A model generated the notes under the pieces. The model was not told the origin of the DNA. It did no database searches and worked only from the letters and a program-made list of their open reading frames with translations. A stretch of DNA of 64,000 bases from DASZMJ01 sp035551935 (GTDB taxonomy: Bacteria; Planctomycetota; Planctomycetia; Isosphaerales; Isosphaeraceae), in contig DASZMJ010000080.1 of NCBI GenBank assembly GCA_035551935.1, forward strand, positions 1-64,000. Direction: 5' to 3'. Position 1 is the first letter of the stretch; every line of letters begins with the position of its first letter. The position numbers were made by a program, and so were the translations under genes. This document shows, in pieces, positions 34,564 through 45,103 of the stretch.

Positions 34564-36255
34564 TCACTTACCCCGTCGCAATGCCCGCCCGGGCCTGGGG
34601 GCCGTCGGCCGGCCGTGGTCGAGCACGACGGTGCCGTTGACGACGACGAACTCGACCCCTTCGCTATACTGGAAGGGTTCTTCATACGTCGAGCGGTCGA
34701 TGACTCGGGCGGGGTCGAAGACGGTCACGTCGGCGAAGGCGCCGGCCCGGAGGGTGCCGCGGTCGCGGAGGCCGAGCTTGGAGGCGTTGAGCGAGGTCAT
34801 CTTGCGGATCGCATCCTCGAGCGTGAGCACGTGCCGCTCGCGGACGTAGACGCCGAGGACGCGCGGGAAGGTGCCGAAGTTGCGCGGGTGCGGGTGGCCG
34901 CGACGCAAGGGGCCATCGATCGCCAGGGCTGAGCCATCGGAGCCGATCGAGCACCAGGGTTGCCGGAGCGCCAGCACCATGTCGGGCTCGGTGTGGTGGG
35001 CGTAGATCGTCGGGATCGAGCCGTCCTCCTCGATCAGGAGGTCGAACAGCATGTCGAGCGGGTCGGGCGGCGGTGTCTTCCCCTCGGCGCGGGCGGCGAG
35101 GACCTTGTCCATGGTCAGGCCCGCGAAGTGCTTGTTCTTCGCGCTCCAGTCCGCGCTCGGGAGCATCCGCGACCAGTCGCCGCCGACGGCGAGGTAGTGG
35201 TTGTACCAGCCGGGGAGGCCCTCCTTGATGTCGCGCTTCATCCGCGCCCGCTGGTCCTCGTCCTTCAGGCGTGCCAGCAAGGCCGCGCGGCCCCCCTCGT
35301 GGGCCCAGGGGGGGAGGATGGTGACGAGGTCGTTGTTGCCGCGGGTGTACGGATAGACGTTCGCCTGCACGTCGACGCCGCGGCGGCGGGCGTCGTCGAT
35401 CAGCGCGACGACCTCGGCCATGCGGCCCCAGTGCTGCTGGTCGGCGATCTTGAGATGGATGATGTCCACCGGCACGCCCGACCGCTCGCCGACGGCGATC
35501 GCCTCGCGGATCGCCTCGAAGACGCCCGTCCCCTCGTTGCGGATGTGCGTCGAGAAGATGCCACCCCGGCGCCTGACCACCCGGCAGAGCGCGACCAGGT
35601 CGTCCGTCGTCGCCACCATCTCCTGCGGCGCGGCCAGCATCGTCGACAGGCCGAAGCCCCCATCGACGAGCGCCTCGTCGAGCAGCGTCTTCATCTCCTC
35701 CAACTGGGCCGGCGTCGGGCGGTCGAACGAATCGCCCATCACGCTGCCCCAGATGTTCCCCAGGCCGGCATACGTCGCCACGTTCACGGCGATGCCCGAG
35801 CGTTCCAGCGCATCGAGGTATTCGCCGAGCTTGGCGGGCCGGACCGTCTCCCCCTTCACCGTCACGCCCTTCGGCGCGAGCTTCCCCTTGTTGGGCCCTC
35901 CGGAACGGTCCTCGCCCAGGACTTCCGTGGTCACCCCCTGCCGTATCTTGCTCTGGGCCGAGCCGTCCTCGAACAGCACCCAGTCGGAATGTGAGTGCAT
36001 GTCGATGAAGCCCGGCGAGACGACCAAGCCGTTCGCATCAATGACCCGATGCGCCTCGGCGTCCCCCAGGTCCCGGCCGACGGCAACGATGCGGTCGCCC
36101 CGGATCGCCACGTCGGCTCGCCGCCAGGGGTTGCCCATGCCGTCCACGAGCCGGCCGTTGCGAATCAGCAGATCATAGGGCTCGTCGGCGAAAGACTTGC
36201 CACAGAGGACACAGAGGACACAGAGTAAGACGGAAAGAAATCGATTTCTATTCAT
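34564..36255 (-). CDS. N-acyl-D-amino-acid deacylase (D-aminoacylase), exported
   Basis: 563 residues from ATG 36255. Amidohydrolase motifs: VSPGFIDMHSHSDWVLFEDG (HxH metal site), VDIIHLKIADQQHWGRM, YAHHTEPDMVLA and GSDGSALA near the end. The family hydrolyses N-acyl-D-amino acids or dipeptides. The signal peptide (MNRNR then FLSVLLCVLCVLCGKSFA, cut before DEP) is remarkable: its hydrophobic core is encoded by the left arm of the CACAGAGGA inverted repeat (36196-36236), the Leu-Cys-Val triplets being the repeat word read in the minus direction. Confidence 0.88.
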   Translation of the reverse strand: MNRNRFLSVLLCVLCVLCGKSFADEPYDLLIRNGRLVDGMGNPWRRADVAIRGDRIVAVGRDLGDAEAHRVIDANGLVVSPGFIDMHSHSDWVLFEDGSAQSKIRQGVTTEVLGEDRSGGPNKGKLAPKGVTVKGETVRPAKLGEYLDALERSGIAVNVATYAGLGNIWGSVMGDSFDRPTPAQLEEMKTLLDEALVDGGFGLSTMLAAPQEMVATTDDLVALCRVVRRRGGIFSTHIRNEGTGVFEAIREAIAVGERSGVPVDIIHLKIADQQHWGRMAEVVALIDDARRRGVDVQANVYPYTRGNNDLVTILPPWAHEGGRAALLARLKDEDQRARMKRDIKEGLPGWYNHYLAVGGDWSRMLPSADWSAKNKHFAGLTMDKVLAARAEGKTPPPDPLDMLFDLLIEEDGSIPTIYAHHTEPDMVLALRQPWCSIGSDGSALAIDGPLRRGHPHPRNFGTFPRVLGVYVRERHVLTLEDAIRKMTSLNASKLGLRDRGTLRAGAFADVTVFDPARVIDRSTYEEPFQYSEGVEFVVVNGTVVLDHGRPTAPRPGRALRRGK

Positions 36256-36288
36256 TTTTCCGTCTCTCTGTGTGTCCTCTGTGGCAAG
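36196..36288. repeat. Word-type inverted repeat (CACAGAGGA family, copy 2)
   Basis: Left arm 36196-36236 (three CACAGAGGA units) pairs with right arm 36257-36288 (two units), one 9-base unit looped out. The left arm lies inside the D-aminoacylase coding sequence and the right arm just upstream of its ATG, so the start codon sits in the loop. Confidence 0.9.
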
Positions 36289-36298
36289 GATCTCCACT

Positions 36299-37696
<1,398 letters not shown>

Positions 37697-37718
37697 GGCC
37701 GTCGCCTCGATCGATCCA

Positions 37719-40481
37719 TTAATCCAGATAGAGGAATTCGTTGGCCGCCAGGAGCGCCTGGGCGTACTGCTCCCACCTCGAGGGCCGTCCCGCCTCGGGC
37801 GCGGCGAGGAAACTGAGGCCGAGCCGGACCTCGTCGTCGGTGGCGGGGCGGCCGAAGAGGAGCGGGAACGCACGGCGGATGCGATCCTCGTCGGTCGCGG
37901 CCGGGTCGCTCGCGAGCCGGGCGACGAGGGCGCGGGCCTGGCGCTCCATGAACGGGCTGTTCAGGACGAAGAGCTGCTGCAACGGCACGGTCGTCACGGC
38001 GCGCTTGTCGCTGGTGAGGTTCGGGTCGGGGAAGTCGAACAGGCGCAGGAGGCCGTCGAGGTTGTGCCGGCTGATCGCGGCGTAGAGGGTCCGGCGGCGG
38101 TTCTCGGCCGACGTCAAGGGTGCGGGCGGGCCGCCGATCGTCCGGTCGAGCTCGCCGGAGACGGCCAGCATCGCGTCGCGCCAGGATTCGACCTCCAGCC
38201 GTCGCCGGTTGGCGCGCCAGAGCAGCCTGTTGTCGGGGTCGACCTCCTCGGCCTTCGAGTCGGCCGCGACGGCGAGTTGATACGTGGCCGAGAGCAGGAT
38301 CATCCGGTGCAAGGTCTTGATCGACCAGCCCGAGGCGACGAACCGCGCGGCCAGGTGGTCGAGCAGCTCGGGGTGCGTCGGTTGCTCGCCGAGCCGGCCG
38401 AAGTTGCTCGGCGTGCCGACTAGCCCGCGGCCGAAATGATGCGCCCAGACCCGGTTGACGAGGACCCGGGCCGTCAGCGGGTTGTCCTTGCTCGCGATCG
38501 CCTCGGCCAGCTCCAGCCGGCCGCTGCCGCGCGTGAACGGCTTCGTCCCGTCGGCCGACAGGATTGCCAGGAACCGCCGCGGGGCCTCGTCGCCGAGCGT
38601 CGACGGGTTGCCCCGGATGTGGACCCGCATGTTGGCCGGGCTCGGTCCCTCGGCCAGCGAATGCACGACCGGGTACTTCGGCGGCATCTCCTTCTTCAAG
38701 CGATTCAGCTCGTCGCGCCGGGACTTCAAGGCCGCCTTCGCCTCGGCCGGCAGGCGGCGCTCGACGTCGTTCCTGGCGAGCCCGAAGACCCCCTGCTCCG
38801 CCACGAGTTCGCGCAAGAGCGTCGCCTCAGGCCCCGGCAGTTCGAGGGCCTTCGAGTCCTGCTTTTCGTCCCCGGCGGCGTTGGCCGTCGCGGCCGCGCC
38901 CTGGGCCTTGAGCGCATCGCGTAAGGAGATGGTCGCGCGCACATAATCCTGGAAGGCCCGCGCCGCCTCGGCGACCTCGGCCTTCGCCGACTCGTCTCCG
39001 GAGAGGTCCTTCGCCTTGTCCTGGCCGGCGATCACGGCCCGCCAGCGGGCGAGATGGGGCCGATCGGCGTCCTTCTCGGGGAAGAGGAACTTCACCCAGC
39101 GGTCGAGGAAGAGGGCCTCGACCCCCTCGCCCTTCGCGAATTCGGCCGTCGCGAGCTTCGGGTGGGCCCTGCGGCGATTGACCAGGGACCACGAGGCGAC
39201 CATGTACTTCGCCGTGTCGGCGGTCGCGGCCTCGGACCACCGGGCCGACTCGGCGCGGAGGAACGCGGCGAGCTCGCCGGTCTTCGCCTTGATCGCCTCC
39301 TGCGCCCGGTCGTACCGCTCGACGACCTCGGGAGGCGCGTGCGGATACTCGCGGTAGGTCGTGCTCGAGAAGACGCCGGCGAGCGAGTAATAGTCCTTCT
39401 GGGGGATCGGGTCGTATTTATGGTCGTGGCAGCGGGCGCAGGCGACGGTCAGGCCGAGGAAGCCGCGGCAGAGGGTGTCGACGCGGTCGTCGTATTCGTC
39501 GAAGACCGCCTTGCCGTAGTAGACCGGCCCGAGCGCGAAGAACCCGAGGGCCGCGAGGCGGTCGTCGCGGCCAGGGCCGTCGATCAGGTCGCCGGCGACC
39601 TGATCCGTGACGAAGCGGTCGTACGGCATGTCGTCGTTGAACGCCCGGACGACCCAGTCGCGATACCGCCAGCCGTCGGGATAGAGCCGGGCCTCGAACG
39701 TGTGCGCCTGGTCCTCGCCGTAGCGGGCCACGTCGAGCCAGTGCCGCCCCCAGCGCTCGCCGTAATGTGGTGACGCGAGCAGGCGGTCGACCACCCGGGC
39801 GAAGGCGTCGGGCGAATCGTCGCCGAGGAATGCGTCGATCTCCGCCGACGACGGCGGCAGGCCCGTCAGGTCGAACGTGGCGCGACGGATCAACGTCCGC
39901 TTGTCGGCCGGCCCGACGGGCTGCAACCCCTTCTCCTCGAGCTTCGCGAGGATGAACCGGTCGATGTCCGACTTTGGCCAGTGCCCATCCCGGACCGCCG
40001 GCGGGGGCACGTCGCGGACCGGCCGGAACGACCAGAAGGACCGGTCCTCCGCGGTGACGGTCGCTGTGGCAGCGGCCGTGGTGGGCCGGGGCGCGGGGCC
40101 GGCGTCGGGCCACGGGAGGCCGTCGGCGACCCAGCGGGTCAGGGCCGCGATCTCGACGTCCTTGAGCCGGGCCTTCGGGGGCATCCGGGGCTCGTCGTTG
40201 TAGCGGATCACCTCGACGAGCAGGCTCTGCTCCGGCTCGCCCGGCTGGACCGCCGGGCCCGAGTCGCCCCCCTGGAGGATCGCGGCCCGCGAGTCGAGCC
40301 GCAGGCCGGCCTTCTGCTTGTCGGGCCCGTGGCAGCCGACGCAGTTGGCCGCGAGCACCGGGCGCACCTTTGCTTCGAAGAACTCGATGCGGGCCGGGTC
40401 GGCCTTGGGCCCGGGTTTGGGTTCGCCGTCGGGCGCGGCGCCGAGGGCGGCGACCGCGATCAGGAGGATCGCGCGGGCCAT
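37719..40481 (-). CDS. DUF1549/DUF1553 protein with N-terminal planctomycete cytochrome c (PSCyt1)
   Basis: 920 residues. Signal peptide ILLIAVAALGAAPDG, then a PSCyt1 domain with haem motif ANCVGCHG and RLDSRAAILQGGDSGPAV, MPPKARLKDVEIAAL (distal Met). DUF1549 follows (RDGHWPKSDIDRFILAKLEE then RRATFDLTGLPP) and DUF1553 (LVNRVWAHHFGRGLVGTPSN then FGRLGEQPTHPELLDHLA). This is a planctomycete hallmark. It forms an operon with the DUF1501 gene. The paired enzymes are numerous in these genomes and are linked by genome context to sulfated polysaccharide use. Confidence 0.93.
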   Translation of the reverse strand: MARAILLIAVAALGAAPDGEPKPGPKADPARIEFFEAKVRPVLAANCVGCHGPDKQKAGLRLDSRAAILQGGDSGPAVQPGEPEQSLLVEVIRYNDEPRMPPKARLKDVEIAALTRWVADGLPWPDAGPAPRPTTAAATATVTAEDRSFWSFRPVRDVPPPAVRDGHWPKSDIDRFILAKLEEKGLQPVGPADKRTLIRRATFDLTGLPPSSAEIDAFLGDDSPDAFARVVDRLLASPHYGERWGRHWLDVARYGEDQAHTFEARLYPDGWRYRDWVVRAFNDDMPYDRFVTDQVAGDLIDGPGRDDRLAALGFFALGPVYYGKAVFDEYDDRVDTLCRGFLGLTVACARCHDHKYDPIPQKDYYSLAGVFSSTTYREYPHAPPEVVERYDRAQEAIKAKTGELAAFLRAESARWSEAATADTAKYMVASWSLVNRRRAHPKLATAEFAKGEGVEALFLDRWVKFLFPEKDADRPHLARWRAVIAGQDKAKDLSGDESAKAEVAEAARAFQDYVRATISLRDALKAQGAAATANAAGDEKQDSKALELPGPEATLLRELVAEQGVFGLARNDVERRLPAEAKAALKSRRDELNRLKKEMPPKYPVVHSLAEGPSPANMRVHIRGNPSTLGDEAPRRFLAILSADGTKPFTRGSGRLELAEAIASKDNPLTARVLVNRVWAHHFGRGLVGTPSNFGRLGEQPTHPELLDHLAARFVASGWSIKTLHRMILLSATYQLAVAADSKAEEVDPDNRLLWRANRRRLEVESWRDAMLAVSGELDRTIGGPPAPLTSAENRRRTLYAAISRHNLDGLLRLFDFPDPNLTSDKRAVTTVPLQQLFVLNSPFMERQARALVARLASDPAATDEDRIRRAFPLLFGRPATDDEVRLGLSFLAAPEAGRPSRWEQYAQALLAANEFLYLD

Positions 40482-40696
40482 GGGGGCCCTCCGGGACGGT
40501 TGGCGGGGTCGGACGGCCGAGGTTGCCCTGGCGGGGCCGTTGGCGGCGGTTGGGCATCCTGCGGGGTCGCCCTTATCCTACCCCCTCGATCGCCCCCCCG
40601 CAATCGCCGGCCGACCGCATTCCCCCCCTCCCCATCGGCGCAGCCCGACCCCGACCCGGCCGCGGGCCGCACCGCATCCGGGCGCCCGGGATTCGT

Positions 40697-40900
40697 TCAG
40701 CTCTCGATCGGACCGTGGGGCGACCGCTCGGCGACGCGTCGGAGGCGGACGACCTGGAAGCCGTTGTCCAGGTAGCGGCAGAGGACGGCGCGGCGGGCCG
40801 AGTGCTCGTCGGCGGCGCTGGCGGCCTTGTAGACGACGGTGTCGAGGGCCTTGCCCTCGTGGCGGACGCGGATCGTCACGTCGAAGAAGTACACGAGCAT
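40697..40900 (-). CDS. Small hypothetical protein
   Basis: 67 residues from ATG 40900 behind GAGGGT. Reads MLVYFFDVTIRVRHEGKALD then TVVYKAASAADEHSARRAVL and CRYLDNGFQVVRLRRV, a beta-beta-alpha-beta mini-fold resembling small single-domain RNA or protein binders (ribosomal L20a/LX-like shape). No name assigned. It is divergent from the STAS gene at 41126. Confidence 0.55.
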   Translation of the reverse strand: MLVYFFDVTIRVRHEGKALDTVVYKAASAADEHSARRAVLCRYLDNGFQVVRLRRVAERSPHGPIES

Positions 40901-41125
40901 CGGCGGGACCCTCGACGTCGAGGGGCGGTCGGCGTCCAATCGTCGCCCGCCCGGGCGGTCGGCCGCGACTCCCGGCGTCGCGGGCCGGTCGATCCTAGCA
41001 CAATCCCCGCCGTCGTTGCATCCTGAGGGCCCGTTCACGACGCGGGCCAGAATTGCCATGATTGGCGGGGGACTTGCAGGGATTCTGTCAGCGACGCGGG
41101 CCCTCGGCGGCCGGGAGGAGGCGCG

Positions 41126-41476
41126 GTGGCCATCCATGTCCGGATCGACGGCGACGTGGCGATCCTGAGCAACTTGGGCCCCTTGCTGAACAACCCGAGG
41201 CATTTCGACGTCGGCTTCGACGTCGACGGGCTGCTCGATGAGGGGCTCCGCTCGTTCGTCCTCGAGTTCTCCGGCCTCTGCGAGATGGGCCCGACGGCCC
41301 TCGGCCTGCTCGTGACCATCACCCGCCGCGTCCGTCAGGCCGGCGGCGAGGTCGTCCTGGCGCGCGTCGCCCGCGTCTCCGCCGCCTACCTCGAAGGGAT
41401 GCGCCTGGAGGAATACTGGGACACCTTCCCGAGCGTCGAGGATGCCTCGGAGTCCCTCCGCCGGGCCTCGTCCTGA
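41126..41476 (+). CDS. STAS-domain protein (anti-sigma-factor antagonist-like)
   Basis: 116 residues from GTG 41126 behind GGGAGGAGG. STAS fold: VRIDGDVAILSNLGPL, RSFVLEFSGLCEMGPTALGL then LVTITRRVRQAGGEVVLARV. The usual phospho-acceptor stretch DSSGLG reads MGPTALG, with Thr in place of the Ser pair, so kinase regulation may be altered or absent. Partner-switching control of a sigma factor is the family role, but no RsbW-like kinase is nearby. Confidence 0.78.
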   Translation: MAIHVRIDGDVAILSNLGPLLNNPRHFDVGFDVDGLLDEGLRSFVLEFSGLCEMGPTALGLLVTITRRVRQAGGEVVLARVARVSAAYLEGMRLEEYWDTFPSVEDASESLRRASS

Positions 41477-41489
41477 GCCGGGCGCCGCG

Positions 41490-41519
41490 TTGACCGGCGG
41501 GCGGGGAGGGTCCTAGAAT
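41490..41519 (+). promoter_or_regulatory. Promoter for the acyl-CoA catabolic operon
   Basis: TTGACC (41490-41495), 18-base spacer, TAGAAT (41514-41519), 49 bases before the thiolase ATG. Same hexamers as the lysS promoter. Confidence 0.55.
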
Positions 41520-41568
41520 CCCCACGGGGTCGCGGAGTGTTCGACGATCGCGGCGCGGGGAGCAGCCG

Positions 41569-42753
41569 ATGAGTGACAGGGGCTCGGTGATCGTGTCGGC
41601 CTGCCGGACGCCGATCGGGCGGTACCTCGGGGGCCTGGCGGGGAGGACGGCCGTCGAGCTGGGCGTCGTCGCGGCCAGGGAGGCGATCGCGCGGGCGGGG
41701 ATCGAGCCGGCGGCGGTCGACGAGGCGATTGTCGGCAACGTGCTCCCCGCGGGGCTCGGCCAGGCGCCGGCGAGGCAGGTGGCATTGGGGGCGGGCCTGC
41801 CAACGTCGACGAGCGCGCTGACGGTCAACATGGTCTGCGGCTCCGGCCTCCGCGCCGCGATGCTCGCGGATGCCGCGATCCGGTCGGGCATGGCCGAGGT
41901 CGTCCTGGCCGGCGGCATCGAGAGCATGAGCAACGCCCCCCACCTGCTCCGGAACGGCCGCGGCGGCTGGAAGATCGGCGACGCGGAACTGGTCGACTCG
42001 ATGCTCCACGACGGCTTGACCTGCGCCATCGAAGGCTGGCCGATGGGGATGGCCGCCGAGCGGACGGCCGAGCTCTGCGGCATCCGCCGCGACGAGCTCG
42101 ACGCCTTCGCGCTCGAAAGTCACCGTCGCGCCCTGGCCGCGCAGGCCGCCGGCCACTTCGACCGCGAGATCGTGCCCGTCGGCGTGCCCGGCAAGAAGGG
42201 CGAGACGATCGTCAAGGCCGACGAAGGACCGCGCGCCGACACGACCGCCGAAGGGCTCGCCCGCCTCAAGCCCTCGTTCCGCGACGACGGCATCGTCACC
42301 GCCGGCAACGCCTCCAGCCTCAGCGACGGCGCCGCGATGGTCGCGCTCTCGTCGGCCGACAAGGCCCGCGCCCTCGGCCTGACGCCGATCGCCCGCGTCG
42401 TCGCCTCGGCCATCGCCGGCACCGACCCGCGCGACCTTTTCCTCGCTCCCATCGGCGCCGTCCGCGCCGTGCTGGCCAGGGCCAACCTCGCCGCGCAGGA
42501 CATCGAACTCTTCGAGATCAACGAGGCCTTCGCCGCGCAGATGCTCGCCTGCGTCCGCGCCCTCGAGATCGACCCGGCCCGCGTGAACATCCACGGCGGC
42601 GCCATCGCCCTGGGCCACCCCATCGGTGCCAGCGGCGCTCGCGTGCTCGTGACCCTCCTCCACGCCCTCGCCCTCCGCGGCGCCCGCCTCGGCCTCGCCG
42701 CCCTCTGCCTCGGCGGCGGCAACGCGGTGGCGATGATCGTGGAAAGATTCTAG
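41569..42753 (+). CDS. Acetyl-CoA C-acyltransferase (thiolase)
   Basis: 394 residues. Nucleophile Cys in TVNMVCGSGLRAAMLA (about residue 88), His in NIHGGAIALGHPIGASGARV and the second Cys in LAALCLGGGNAVAMIV. Length and motifs match biosynthetic or degradative thiolase II. First gene of an operon with a carboxyltransferase, AtuA, enoyl-CoA hydratase and acyl-CoA ligase. It would release acetyl-CoA in breakdown of a branched acyl chain. Confidence 0.93.
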   Translation: MSDRGSVIVSACRTPIGRYLGGLAGRTAVELGVVAAREAIARAGIEPAAVDEAIVGNVLPAGLGQAPARQVALGAGLPTSTSALTVNMVCGSGLRAAMLADAAIRSGMAEVVLAGGIESMSNAPHLLRNGRGGWKIGDAELVDSMLHDGLTCAIEGWPMGMAAERTAELCGIRRDELDAFALESHRRALAAQAAGHFDREIVPVGVPGKKGETIVKADEGPRADTTAEGLARLKPSFRDDGIVTAGNASSLSDGAAMVALSSADKARALGLTPIARVVASAIAGTDPRDLFLAPIGAVRAVLARANLAAQDIELFEINEAFAAQMLACVRALEIDPARVNIHGGAIALGHPIGASGARVLVTLLHALALRGARLGLAALCLGGGNAVAMIVERF

Positions 42754-42755
42754 GC

Positions 42756-42869
42756 TTGGCCACAGAGGACACAGAGAGCACGGAGAGGAAAAGAACGATG
42801 TGATTCCTAATAATTTAATTTATTCTTATTTGTCTTCTTCTCTGTGCTCTCTGTGTCCTCTGTGGCCAA
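42756..42869. repeat. Word-type inverted repeat (CACAGAGGA family, copy 3)
   Basis: Arms 42756-42789 and 42836-42869 pair at 32 of 34 positions around an AT-rich 46-base loop. It starts 3 bases after the thiolase stop and ends 4 bases before the carboxyltransferase ATG, so it occupies the whole intergenic space and leaves no room for an ordinary ribosome site. Confidence 0.93.
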
Positions 42870-42873
42870 TCTC

Positions 42874-44478
42874 ATGTCCGACCTCCGTCAGCTCACCGCG
42901 GAATACCTGGCTGAGGCGTCGCGGATCGAGCAAGGCGGGGGGCCGGTCGCGATCGAGCGGCAGCACGAGAAGGGGCGGAAGACGGCGCGGGAGCGGATCG
43001 CGGCGTTGATCGACGAGGAGTCGACGTTCCTGGAGCTGGGGCTCTGGGCCGCGTACGGGATGTACGAGGAGTTCGGCGGGGCGCCGTCGGCGGGGGTGGT
43101 CACGGGGATCGGCAAGGTCTCGGGACGTCGGGTGATGGTCGTCGCCAACGACGCGACGGTCAAGGCCGGCGCCTGCTTCCCGATGACGATCAAGAAGGTC
43201 CTCCGCGCCCAGCGGATCGCGGGCGAGAACCACCTCCCGCTCATCTACCTCGTCGACTCCTCCGGCGTGTTCTTGCCCTTGCAGGACGAGGTCTTCCCCG
43301 ACGACGACGACTTCGGCCGGATCTTCCGCAACAACGCCGTCCTCTCGGCCCGAGGCGTGCCCCAATTCGCCGCGATCATGGGCAACTGCGTCGCCGGTGG
43401 TGCCTATTTACCCGTTTTATGCGATACGGTCCTGATGACCGAGGGCTCCGGCCTCTACCTCGCAGGCCCGGCCCTGGTGAAGGCGGCGATCGGCCAGGAG
43501 GTCTCGCATGAAGACCTCGGCGGCGCGAAGATGCACGCGGCGATCAGCGGCACCGTCGACTACCGCGAGCCCGACGACGACTCCTGCCTCGCCCGCTTGC
43601 GGCGTCTCGTCGCCCTGCTCCCGCCCGACCCGAAGCCGCTCACGGATGACACTCCCATCGAGCCCCCCGCGCGTCCCTCGGACGACCTCTACAACATCGT
43701 GAAGACCGACCCGTCGGCGCAGTACGACGTGCGCGACCTGCTCGCCGCGATCGTCGACGGCGGCCGGTTCGACGAGTACCGGCCCGAGTACGGCAAGACG
43801 CTCGTCTGCGGCTTCGCGAGACTCGGTGGGATTGCAACCGGAATGGTCGCCAACCAGCGACTGCGGTTCCGGCCGGCCGGGGGCGGGCCGTTTCAGTTCG
43901 GCGGTGTCATCTACGCCGACAGCGCCGAGAAGGCGGCACGGTTCGTGCTCGACTGCAACCAGAGCTCCTTGCCGATCGTATTCATCCAGGACGTCAACGG
44001 CTTCGACGTCGGCCGCGACGCGGAGCGGTCGGGGATCATTCGGAGCGGGGCGAAGCTGGTCAACGCGATCAGCAACACCGTCGTGCCGAAGATCACCCTG
44101 ATCGTCGGCCACTCCTTCGGCGCCGGCCATTACGCCCTCTGCGGCAAGGCATTCGACCCCCGCTTCCTCTTCGCCTGGCCCTGCGCCCGCTACGCCGTGA
44201 TGGGCGCCAGCCAGGCGTCGAAGACGATGCTCGACGTAAACGTCGCCGCCCTCAAACGCCAGGGCAAGCAGATCGACGCCGACGAGCAGCGGGCGATGGC
44301 CGAGGAGCTCCGCGCGCGTTACGATCGCGAAACCGACATCCGCCACGCCGCCGCCCGCGGCTGGATCGACGCCATCATCGACCCCGCCCGGACCCGCGAC
44401 GTGCTCGCGACCGCCCTCGACGTCGCCACCCGTCGCCGCGCGGTCGAATCGTTCCCGCTGGGGGTTTTCCAGGTCTGA
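42874..44478 (+). CDS. Acyl-CoA carboxylase carboxyltransferase (beta) subunit
   Basis: 534 residues from ATG 42874. Tandem crotonase-fold domains with IERQHEKGRKTARERIAALI, LIYLVDSSGVFLPLQDEVFP, GNCVAGGAYLPVLCD, and in the C-half FIQDVNGFDVGRDAERSGII and GHSFGAGHYALCGKAFDPRF. Closest to methylcrotonyl-CoA or geranyl-CoA carboxylase beta chains. The biotin-carboxylase alpha subunit that must accompany it is not in this window. AtuA two genes downstream favours leucine or acyclic-terpenoid degradation. Translation start is unusual because an inverted repeat ends 4 bases before the ATG. Confidence 0.9.
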   Translation: MSDLRQLTAEYLAEASRIEQGGGPVAIERQHEKGRKTARERIAALIDEESTFLELGLWAAYGMYEEFGGAPSAGVVTGIGKVSGRRVMVVANDATVKAGACFPMTIKKVLRAQRIAGENHLPLIYLVDSSGVFLPLQDEVFPDDDDFGRIFRNNAVLSARGVPQFAAIMGNCVAGGAYLPVLCDTVLMTEGSGLYLAGPALVKAAIGQEVSHEDLGGAKMHAAISGTVDYREPDDDSCLARLRRLVALLPPDPKPLTDDTPIEPPARPSDDLYNIVKTDPSAQYDVRDLLAAIVDGGRFDEYRPEYGKTLVCGFARLGGIATGMVANQRLRFRPAGGGPFQFGGVIYADSAEKAARFVLDCNQSSLPIVFIQDVNGFDVGRDAERSGIIRSGAKLVNAISNTVVPKITLIVGHSFGAGHYALCGKAFDPRFLFAWPCARYAVMGASQASKTMLDVNVAALKRQGKQIDADEQRAMAEELRARYDRETDIRHAAARGWIDAIIDPARTRDVLATALDVATRRRAVESFPLGVFQV

Positions 44479-44482
44479 AACG

Positions 44483-45088
44483 ATGAACTCGGCCGGGACC
44501 AACGCGACGCGGCTCTATCCGTTCGCGGACCAGGACGGACACTACTTCTACGCCGGCACGATCGACGGCGGCCGGCAGTTGCTCCTGTTCGAGGGCGGCC
44601 TCGCGCTCTTCTTCGACGCCGACGGCAACCTCCTCGGCCACGAACGCCGCGAGCCCCCACCCGAGCAGCCCCTCCCGAGGGACGAGTCCGGTGAGGGCGG
44701 TCTCAAACTGGATACCAGGAAGAACGTCCTCGGCCAGGTCTTCGCGCACTGGAAGACCGACGAAGGCCGGCGCGACCTGGAGCACATGGACCGCGAGGAG
44801 GAGCGCATCCGCGCGATCTTCTACCGCCCCTGGCTCCGCGAGCTCGGTTTCCGGCCGGGGACGATCCGCGTCAAGAAGCTCGCCGACCCCGAGACGGGCG
44901 TCTCGATCGACGATCATCCCAAGTACCTCGCCAACTTCCTGGACGGCACGCCCGACCCCTGCTTCAGCGCCGAGGATCTCGAGGGATTCTCCGCCGAGAT
45001 CGATCACTGGAGGAACCGCGGGCTGTTCGTGCTCAACAACCGTTACGACATCTGGATCGACGGCGAAGGCAACATCGATTCGACCTGA
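44483..45088 (+). CDS. Hypothetical protein within the catabolic operon
   Basis: 201 residues from ATG 44483, four bases after the carboxyltransferase stop. Reads RLYPFADQDGHYFYAGTIDG, GLALFFDADGNLLGHERREP, IFYRPWLRELGFRPGTIRVK and NNRYDIWIDGEGNIDST. Soluble, aromatic-rich, no signal peptide, no known catalytic motif. Tight spacing on both sides says it is co-translated with the pathway but does not reveal a role. Confidence 0.6.
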   Translation: MNSAGTNATRLYPFADQDGHYFYAGTIDGGRQLLLFEGGLALFFDADGNLLGHERREPPPEQPLPRDESGEGGLKLDTRKNVLGQVFAHWKTDEGRRDLEHMDREEERIRAIFYRPWLRELGFRPGTIRVKKLADPETGVSIDDHPKYLANFLDGTPDPCFSAEDLEGFSAEIDHWRNRGLFVLNNRYDIWIDGEGNIDST

Positions 45089-45103
45089 AGCATGGAGGCC
45101 ACG

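Noticed and set aside
34564..36297. Longer D-aminoacylase start at 36297 (MEILATEDTQRDGK)
   Set aside because: The extra codons are the other repeat arm and would bury the signal peptide; ATG 36255 gives a standard n-region.
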